DNA of 37,772 nt from UBA3496 sp964558115. GTDB taxonomy: Bacteria; UBA8248. Positions within the stretch are counted from its first letter, which is position 1; each line of letters begins with the position of its first letter. The stretch covers positions 1 through 37,772 of the forward strand of contig CAZLCI010000016.1 in NCBI GenBank assembly GCA_964558115.1, given 5' to 3'. The notes under the pieces were generated by a model that searched no databases, was not told the DNA's origin, and was given only the letters and a program-made list of their open reading frames with translations. Both the position numbers and the translations under genes were made by a program. Positions 32,030-37,772 of the stretch are shown here, one piece after another.

Positions 32030-33379
32030 ATGTCAAAAATTATAGAGTTTTTAAGAGAAAATCAAGATAATGCAGTTTCACTTTTGGTAGATTACCTTAA
32101 ATTTCCTTCAATTAGTACGATTAATCACTCCGGAGTTGAAGAATCCGCTCATTTTCTATTACAACTCATGAATGAATCTGGAATTCAGGCCAAGATATTA
32201 CCTACTGATGGAATTCCTGTTGTTTATGGTGAAATTTTAAGAGATAAAAATCTTCCAACTTTATTGATTTACGGACATTATGATGTTCAACCTGCCGAAA
32301 TTACAGAAGGTTGGTCGAATGATCCGTTTGATCCTGTAATAAAGGATGGAAGGGTATATGCAAGAGGTTCAGGCGATAATAAGGGACAGCATCTTGCTCA
32401 AATCTTAGCTGTAAGAGCTTATAGAGAAATTGGAGAGGAATTGCCTATCAATATTAAATTTTTGATAGAAGGAGAAGAGGAAATGGGCTCTCCAAATCTT
32501 GGTAAATTCGTTGCCGATAACAAAAAACTTTTGAAAGCTGATATTGCTTGTTCTTCAGATGGTTCAATCCATCCTTCCGGATGTCCAACGTTAGCTCTTG
32601 GTTGCCGAGGACTACTTTATGTTGAACTAAGACATAATGGAGTGAATAAAGATCTCCATTCTGGTACGTATGGAGGTGCCCTTGAAAGCCCGTTTTGGAG
32701 ATTGCTAGATGTAATTAGAACTCTTAGAGATCCCGAAACTGGACAAGTCCTAGTTCCAGGTTTTTATGATCAAGTTCTTCCTTTAGGTCAAGCGGATATA
32801 GATATTCTAAATAATATTCCAAACCCTAAATCCGAACTGGAAATTGTTCTTGGAAAGAATGTTGATAGAATTTCTAAAGTTCAATCATTTTACGAGTCAA
32901 CACTTACAAAACCAAATCTAAATATCTGTGGTTTTCAAGGCGGATATTCACAGGATGGGATGAAAACAATAGTTCCTGGGGTAGCAGTTGCTAAATTAGA
33001 TTTTAGATTAGTTGTTGACCAGGATCCGGATTCTATTTTTGAGGATTTATGCGAGTTTTTAGCGACAAATGGTTTTGATGATATTGAGGTTAAAAAAATG
33101 GCAGTTTTTCAACCTAGTAAAACTCCAGGGGATAATCCTTTTGTGCAAAAAATAGTTCAAACTCTTTTGTCTTGTAGTAAGGAAACATTAGTTTATCCGA
33201 ATTTTGGTGGTAGTGTGCCAGATGTTCTTTTCACAAAAGAAATGGGAATTCCTTCAGTTTGGTTTCCTTTGGCGAATGCAGACACGAATTCCCATGGGCC
33301 AGATGAAAACCTTGATTTAGATCTATTTCATAGAGGCTCAGAATTAGCGGTACATCTCATCGAAGGAATTTGTACATAG
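32030..33379 (+). CDS. M20 family metallopeptidase/dipeptidase
   Basis: A 449-residue M20 enzyme with an intact two-zinc site: H83 and D85 in LIYGHYDVQP, bridging D116 in GSGDNKGQ, the catalytic and ligand Glu pair in EGEEEMGS near 149-151, and a late His in SHGPDEN. A dimerisation domain interrupts the catalytic domain in the usual place (about 205-330). It should hydrolyse dipeptides or N-acyl amino acids. The ATG at 32030 has GGGGAA at 32021-32026 and gives the usual SKIIEFLRENQDNAV opening; the frame also runs to 31961, but that extension is not like M20. Confidence 0.9.
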   Translation: MSKIIEFLRENQDNAVSLLVDYLKFPSISTINHSGVEESAHFLLQLMNESGIQAKILPTDGIPVVYGEILRDKNLPTLLIYGHYDVQPAEITEGWSNDPFDPVIKDGRVYARGSGDNKGQHLAQILAVRAYREIGEELPINIKFLIEGEEEMGSPNLGKFVADNKKLLKADIACSSDGSIHPSGCPTLALGCRGLLYVELRHNGVNKDLHSGTYGGALESPFWRLLDVIRTLRDPETGQVLVPGFYDQVLPLGQADIDILNNIPNPKSELEIVLGKNVDRISKVQSFYESTLTKPNLNICGFQGGYSQDGMKTIVPGVAVAKLDFRLVVDQDPDSIFEDLCEFLATNGFDDIEVKKMAVFQPSKTPGDNPFVQKIVQTLLSCSKETLVYPNFGGSVPDVLFTKEMGIPSVWFPLANADTNSHGPDENLDLDLFHRGSELAVHLIEGICT

Positions 33380-33424
33380 AAAATTTTGTAATTAATTATT
33401 AATATTTTCAAATTAAGGAACGAA

Positions 33425-35485
33425 ATGCTAAACGATAAATTTTCAAATCGACTTTCTTCGGAGACCAGTCCATATTTATTACAACACAAAAATAATCCTG
33501 TGGATTGGTACCCATGGGGAGACGAGGCACTTGCAAGAGCCAAAAATGAAGACAAACCAATTTTTCTTTCTATAGGATATTCTGCATGTCACTGGTGTCA
33601 TGTAATGGAACATGAAAGTTTTGAAGATTTTGAAGTTGCAGAGATACTCAATGCAAATTTTATTTCAATCAAAGTGGATAGAGAGGAAAGACCGGATATT
33701 GATAGTATTTATATGGATGCTGTTCAGATGATTTCAGGCCAGGGTGGTTGGCCTATGAGTATGTTCCTTTTTCCAGACCTAAGACCATTCTACGGAGGAA
33801 CATACTTCCCACCGGAGGATAGATGGGGTCGTCCTGGATTTAAGAGTTTACTAGTACGTATTGTAGAAATGTATAAGAAAGATAAAGACAATCTTCAAAC
33901 CAATGCTTTAAAGATAGTTGAGTCTCTTCAAGATTATTCGGAGCCAGGAAGTTCTAATGGTTTATTAAACCGAGATTTTATAACGAATGCAGTTTCAAGC
34001 TTAAAAGAAAGATTCGATTCTAATTGGGGTGGTTTTGGAGAAAAACCTAAATTTCCACCATCTATGGCATTAATGTTACTATTGCGTGACTGGAAAAGAA
34101 ATGGTGATAAAGAGGTACTAGAAATTGTAGAATTTACCCTTCAAAGAATGGCTTTGGGTGGTATATACGATCAGCTAGGTGGTGGATTTCATCGGTATAG
34201 TGTTGATGAATATTGGTTGATACCTCATTTCGAAAAGATGCTCTATGATAATGCCCTTCTTGTTCGAGTATATATTGAAGCTTTTCAGGCTACTAAAAAC
34301 GAATTCTATAAATCTATTGCAACAGAAACTCTAGATTATGTTTTAAGAGAAATGTCTTCTCCTGAGGGTGGTTTTTATTCTGCACAGGACGCTGATAGTG
34401 AGGGAGAGGAAGGAAAATTCTTCGCCTGGACACCTTCTGAGATTTATGAAGTTTTAGGAGAAAAAGAAGGAAAAATCTTTACCTCTTTTTATGGAGTTAC
34501 TGAAAAAGGAAATTTTGAAAAAGGTACAAATGCACTTTTTATTCAAAAGCCTCCTAAGAAATTTTGTGAAGATAATAATATTGATTATGAGAAATTACTT
34601 TTACTTTTACAGAATGCAAAGGATAAATTGTTTCTGCATAGGGAAAAAAGGATAAAGCCAGGTTTAGATGATAAGATTTTGACGAGTTGGAATGGATTGA
34701 TGATTGGTTCTATGGCAAATGCTGGAAGAGTTTTCAATAATGAAAATTATCTTAATTTTGCAGAAAAATCAGCTGGTTTTATTCTAGAAAAGATGTGGAA
34801 CGGAGAGAGATTTGTTCGTTCTTATAGATTAGGATCAGGAAAATTAAATGCTTATCTTGATGATTATGCATTTATGATTCAGGGCTTAACAGAATTATAC
34901 GAATCAACCTTTAATCCACGCTGGTTGGAAACTGCTGTAGATATTGCACATCAAATGTCTGAGCTTTTTGAAGATAATGAAAGTGGAGGTTTTTTCTTTA
35001 CTTCTAAAGATCATGAGGAATTAATCGTAAGAAAAAAAATGTCTCAAGATGGCGCGATTCCCAGTGGAAATTCTATTGCGGTTCTTTCTCTTTTAAGACT
35101 GTCTAGGATTTCAGGTAAGATTGTTTTTGAAAAAATGGCAGAAAAAACGATGAAAGTCTTTAGTAATATTCTTGATTCAGCTCCTGCAGCATTGCATATG
35201 ATGTTAGTAGGATTAGATTTTTATTTAGATACTCCTATGGAAATTGTTCTCTCAGGCAATTTGGAATCTAAAGATACAAAAGAGATGTTGAATGTGATTA
35301 ATGGTGTTTATCTTCCAAATAACGTGATTGCTTTTAATTCAAGTGACGGTTCGCAAAATCTATCTTTGCCTATACTTAAGGACAAAAGTCCGATTGACAA
35401 TAGTGCAACAGTATTTTTGTGTGAAAATTATGCTTGCAAACTACCTATGATCGATCCGGAAGTTGTTCGCAAATCTTTAGAATAA
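33425..35485 (+). CDS. DUF255/YyaL thioredoxin-domain protein (SPATA20-like)
   Basis: A 686-residue protein of the YyaL/spermatogenesis-associated protein 20 family. The N-terminal thioredoxin-like DUF255 domain (about 1-165) has SSETSPYLLQHKNNPVDWYPW, the active-site C55-H-W-C58 pair, KVDREERPD and GQGGWPMSMFL. The rest is a six-hairpin (N-acylglucosamine epimerase-like) barrel with repeated Gly-rich turns (GGIYDQLGGGFHRYSVDEYW, KMLYDNALL, AQDADSEGEEGKFF, SWNGLMIGSMANAG, YLDDYAFMIQGL). Family members are widespread but biochemically poorly known; a role in redox or folding is only suggested. AAGGA precedes the ATG. Its stop nearly touches the convergent rlpA stop. Confidence 0.9.
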   Translation: MLNDKFSNRLSSETSPYLLQHKNNPVDWYPWGDEALARAKNEDKPIFLSIGYSACHWCHVMEHESFEDFEVAEILNANFISIKVDREERPDIDSIYMDAVQMISGQGGWPMSMFLFPDLRPFYGGTYFPPEDRWGRPGFKSLLVRIVEMYKKDKDNLQTNALKIVESLQDYSEPGSSNGLLNRDFITNAVSSLKERFDSNWGGFGEKPKFPPSMALMLLLRDWKRNGDKEVLEIVEFTLQRMALGGIYDQLGGGFHRYSVDEYWLIPHFEKMLYDNALLVRVYIEAFQATKNEFYKSIATETLDYVLREMSSPEGGFYSAQDADSEGEEGKFFAWTPSEIYEVLGEKEGKIFTSFYGVTEKGNFEKGTNALFIQKPPKKFCEDNNIDYEKLLLLLQNAKDKLFLHREKRIKPGLDDKILTSWNGLMIGSMANAGRVFNNENYLNFAEKSAGFILEKMWNGERFVRSYRLGSGKLNAYLDDYAFMIQGLTELYESTFNPRWLETAVDIAHQMSELFEDNESGGFFFTSKDHEELIVRKKMSQDGAIPSGNSIAVLSLLRLSRISGKIVFEKMAEKTMKVFSNILDSAPAALHMMLVGLDFYLDTPMEIVLSGNLESKDTKEMLNVINGVYLPNNVIAFNSSDGSQNLSLPILKDKSPIDNSATVFLCENYACKLPMIDPEVVRKSLE

Positions 35486-35488
35486 TAT

Positions 35489-36172
35489 TTATTTACTTCG
35501 AACAAGGAAAGCTGCATAGCCTTTGCTTCTTAGACGTTCCGCAAGTCTATTGGCTCTATTTTTATTATTTATTTTTCTGACCTGAAGATGGTGCTTTCTT
35601 CGATCTCCATGCCAACCTTTTATTTTTAACACATAATTTCCATCTCTTCGGAGTATTCTGCTTATATAATTTAATTCGGAAACAGATTTGAATCCTCCAA
35701 TTAAGACAATCCATTTTGTATTTCTTTCCGTTGGGATTTCGTAAGGAGTTATAATGACTGGCACGACTCCTTTTCGAATCATGCGGATTTTTGAAGCCGC
35801 ACCTTTTGAAAGATCTATAACTCTGGTTTCTACAAATGGTCCTCGGTCATTAATTCTTACTTCGACTTTATCTTGAGTGTCTCTTCTCTCGACCAATACT
35901 ATTGAGTTGAAAGGAAGAGTTCGATGAGCCGCAGTCAAAGCGTACATATTGTAAGTTTCTCCATTTGCTGTTTTTCTGCCGTGATATGGTTGTCCGTACC
36001 AAGATGCTTTCCCTAGGAGTTCTCTTTTTTGGAAACTAGATGTTCGGTTATCAATCGATCTCGTTGCACAACCATTGAATGAGAGGAAAATAATAGAAAT
36101 GAGCAATAAGTAACTTCCATAAGAAGTTGCCCACTTTAAGGGAAAGAGTTTAAGAATACAAGAAATGAACAT
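35489..36172 (-). CDS. rlpA: RlpA family lipoprotein with DPBB and SPOR domains
   Basis: A 227-residue exported protein. A long hydrophobic signal (about 17-34) ends LSFNGC, a weak lipobox, so it is probably lipidated. A double-psi beta-barrel follows at about 50-130 (GKASWYGQPYHGRKTANGE, ALTAAHRTLPFNSIVLV, NDRGPF with the catalytic-type Asp, RVIDLSKGAA), and a C-terminal SPOR domain (about 150-225) should bind denuded glycan at the division septum. RlpA in Pseudomonas is a lytic transglycosylase; in other bacteria it may be structural. Its presence supports a Gram-negative envelope. No clear ribosome site was seen before ATG 36172. Confidence 0.88.
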   Translation of the reverse strand: MFISCILKLFPLKWATSYGSYLLLISIIFLSFNGCATRSIDNRTSSFQKRELLGKASWYGQPYHGRKTANGETYNMYALTAAHRTLPFNSIVLVERRDTQDKVEVRINDRGPFVETRVIDLSKGAASKIRMIRKGVVPVIITPYEIPTERNTKWIVLIGGFKSVSELNYISRILRRDGNYVLKIKGWHGDRRKHHLQVRKINNKNRANRLAERLRSKGYAAFLVRSK

Positions 36173-36195
36173 TTTAGAACTTACGTGGCGGCAAG

Positions 36196-36840
36196 TTAAT
36201 ATAATCTAAATTTAGAAAAGGTTTCTCCAATTGGATATCCTTCTCTAAGAGCTTCCATCATTTGTTCTTCTATTTTGGTTAGTTCTTCTATTTTATTTAC
36301 AACTTCTTCAAATCTTTCTTGAGGAATGACAACTACGCCGTTGAGATCAGCAGAAATAATGTCATTCTCTCTAACTGTAACACCTGAGCAGTTAATAGGG
36401 ATACCTACTGCCGAAGCAGTCGTAGATCCGCCACTGCCGTGAATAGAAACTCCCTTAGCAAAAACAGGAAAGTTTAATTCTCGGTGTTCTTCAATATCTC
36501 GTGCTCTACCATCAAGTATTACTCCTTTTAGATTCATTGCGATTGCCCTTGTGCTCATAAGACCTCCCCAATTTGCTGTGGTGACATTGGGAGGGACTGA
36601 TATCACAACGATACTTTTAGGAGGAGAAGAGTCTACATGGTGTTTTTCTAATGAAGGAACTTTTCCACCTCCGGATGGAACCATTTGTACTGTATGTGCA
36701 AGACCTACTATTCTACAATCTTCATCGGGAGAATATAATTGTATGTCAGGCATGTGCCCTTTTATCTTTAAATTATCAAGAGCATCAGCTACCTGACATG
36801 TTGAAAAAACTTTTAATCTTTCTAGTAATTCAGAGGTCAT
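36196..36840 (-). CDS. RraA-like family protein (HMG/CHA aldolase type)
   Basis: A 214-residue protein of the RraA/4-hydroxy-4-methyl-2-oxoglutarate aldolase fold. Seen: CQVADALD near 15-22, WGGLMSTRAIAMNLKGVILDGRARD at 91-115, where D110 and R114-D115 are the usual divalent-metal and pyruvate-binding residues, PVFAKG at 125-130, and DLNGVVVIP. Both the aldolase and non-aldolase (RraA, RNase E inhibitor) types share this motif. Given catabolic neighbours such as the CoA-transferase, aldolase or decarboxylase activity on an oxoacid is more likely. AGGAA precedes the ATG. It follows the CoA-transferase gene on the same strand after 145 bases that hold nothing recognisable. Confidence 0.85.
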   Translation of the reverse strand: MTSELLERLKVFSTCQVADALDNLKIKGHMPDIQLYSPDEDCRIVGLAHTVQMVPSGGGKVPSLEKHHVDSSPPKSIVVISVPPNVTTANWGGLMSTRAIAMNLKGVILDGRARDIEEHRELNFPVFAKGVSIHGSGGSTTASAVGIPINCSGVTVRENDIISADLNGVVVIPQERFEEVVNKIEELTKIEEQMMEALREGYPIGETFSKFRLY

Positions 36841-36985
36841 AATTATTCCTTTTTGATTTCTAGATTTATTGTAGATATCTCAACATATAATCTCTGGGGA
36901 TGCAATTTTTGCTTCTATTATTTTTTAGAAACATTTCATCTCTGATTTATAAAAATGTATGGATTAAACAGGTTTTTATTTAAAA

Positions 36986-37720
36986 TTATTCTCCAAATTC
37001 TATAAATCGTGTGCCATTTGGGTCGATTTCTTCTAGTATTTTTTTTTCTTCGTCTGTTGGAAAAATAGTTTCAGATATTTTGTCAGTAAATTTTAGTTTG
37101 AAAGATGTTTGTTCGATCACTTCTTCTTTTGAAGAACATGAATGGATACTTTCTAGTTCAAGTTTGCCTTCATCGTTTTTGAAGACTGCTTTAGGAGTTA
37201 CCACTTTTTCAAGATTTCCAGTTTGTGTAACAAAGTCTACATTGTCTACAAAAACTCTTTTGTCATGTTTTGTTTTCCATAGGATTGTTCTTTTTGCTTG
37301 GGACATAATTACTGAACCACCACCACCACCAGGAAGACGAACTTTGGGTTTGTTAGGATCTCCAATATAACTCATATTCACGTTACAGTTTTTGTCAATT
37401 TGTGCCCCACCTAGAAAAATCAAATCGACTTCTCCTCTTGCAAAAAGATCGTAAGTGTCTGCATTTGAAAAAAGAGAAGCAGAACCATGACAAAGTTCAG
37501 GGCCATTAGTACTTTTTGGCATGAATCTAGGTTCGGGATTTATAGAGCCAGCAACTTCTATCAGTACTAGATTAGGAGCATGCATTTTTTTTGCAAGAAA
37601 AATTGCTACCATTGGGATCTGAGAGTTTACTCCGTGAAAGACTTTTTCATTGTCCTTGATTTCACGGGAAAGGCATACGACCATTTGATTAGCTATTTCT
37701 TTTATATTTCTTTTCTTCAT
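36986..37720 (-). CDS. CoA-transferase subunit beta (family I, glutaconate/3-oxoacid type)
   Basis: A 244-residue family I CoA-transferase beta subunit. Seen: GVNSQIPMVAIFLAKKMHAPNLVLIEVAGS, with E55 in place of the catalytic Glu that forms the CoA thioester in GctB-like subunits, GGAQIDKNCNVNMSYIG at 104-120, the LPGGGGGS oxyanion-type loop at 129-136 and the closing VFVDNVDFVTQTG strand. It should work as a heterodimer with an alpha subunit, moving CoA between acyl-CoA and a carboxylic acid. The preceding frame on the same strand ends 25 bases upstream and probably is that alpha subunit. Confidence 0.85.
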   Translation of the reverse strand: MKKRNIKEIANQMVVCLSREIKDNEKVFHGVNSQIPMVAIFLAKKMHAPNLVLIEVAGSINPEPRFMPKSTNGPELCHGSASLFSNADTYDLFARGEVDLIFLGGAQIDKNCNVNMSYIGDPNKPKVRLPGGGGGSVIMSQAKRTILWKTKHDKRVFVDNVDFVTQTGNLEKVVTPKAVFKNDEGKLELESIHSCSSKEEVIEQTSFKLKFTDKISETIFPTDEEKKILEEIDPNGTRFIEFGE

Positions 37721-37744
37721 TTTTAAAAAATCTTAATTTGTTAT

Positions 37745-37772
37745 TTAGTCTGTGGATTCTAAATAGTACTTC
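37745..37772 (-). CDS. Partial 3' end of probable CoA-transferase subunit alpha
   Basis: The minus strand at the window edge reads KYYLESTD followed by a TAA stop, 24 bases before the start of the beta subunit gene. Alpha subunits of this family precede the beta subunit in operons and often end in a YLxxY-like tail, so this is probably its C-terminus. The identity is inferred from context; eight residues cannot prove it. Confidence 0.4.

Overview
This is an AT-rich stretch (about two thirds A+T by eye) of a bacterial chromosome, densely coded and almost entirely metabolic. A lipoprotein-type RlpA/SPOR protein and two Sec-exported ABC binding proteins point to a diderm (Gram-negative type) bacterium. 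The mix of fumarylacetoacetase-like, CMD, SDR, NIPSNAP, ADP-forming acyl-CoA synthetase, aldehyde:ferredoxin oxidoreductase and mutase-like genes resembles uncultured, probably marine, heterotrophs. The lineage cannot be fixed from the sequence alone. Non-ATG starts are common: several clear TTG starts, one GTG, and one gene that seems to need ATT. No rRNA, tRNA, insertion sequence, CRISPR array or phage gene was seen, and no gap longer than about 250 bases lacks a gene.

Layout. (1) 142-2290 (+): FAH-family hydrolase, CMD-like protein and SDR, ended by a terminator shared with a convergent DUF6282 metal-hydrolase-like gene (2345-3247, -). (2) 3496-7611 (+): a tight run of two SDRs, a degenerate M24 creatinase-like protein, a tandem NIPSNAP protein and an MBL-fold hydrolase, probably one catabolic operon. 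(3) 7838-11279 (+): oligopeptide/organic-solute ABC system 1 (binding protein, then two permeases). (4) 11297-13410 (-): an MFS transporter and an SDR. (5) 13625-17161 (+): ABC system 2, paralogous to system 1 but in the order permease, permease, binding protein. Neither system has an ATPase gene here. (6) 17239-17982 (-): a GntR/HutC-type regulator. (7) 18143-22181 (+): Gfo/Idh/MocA oxidoreductase, acyl-CoA dehydrogenase-like protein, VOC protein and an intact M24 peptidase. (8) 22187-24292 (-): ADP-forming acyl-CoA synthetase. (9) 24471-27290 (+): B12-binding-type radical SAM protein, SDR and a small DUF350-like membrane protein. (10) 27317-31902 (-): NAD(P)H:ferredoxin reductase-like flavoprotein, a methylmalonyl-CoA-mutase-like subunit without a B12 domain, and a tungsten-type aldehyde:ferredoxin oxidoreductase. 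(11) 32030-35485 (+): M20 peptidase and a DUF255/YyaL thioredoxin-fold protein. (12) 35489-37772 (-): RlpA, an RraA-like protein, CoA-transferase subunit B and the tail of what is probably subunit A.

The genes read as uptake plus breakdown of small organic molecules: two binding-protein-dependent importers and an MFS carrier bring substrates in; SDRs, Gfo/Idh, the acyl-CoA dehydrogenase, FAH, the amidohydrolase-like protein and peptidases process them; acyl-CoA ligase, CoA-transferase and mutase-like proteins handle CoA esters.

The most striking signal outside the genes is a 20-bp imperfect palindrome, AAGTAAT-N6-AYWACYT, found with identical spacing at four intergenic sites: before binding protein 1, before permease 2, before binding protein 2, and before the GntR gene itself. 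It looks like the operator of this regulator and defines a candidate local regulon that has not been assigned before as far as can be judged here.
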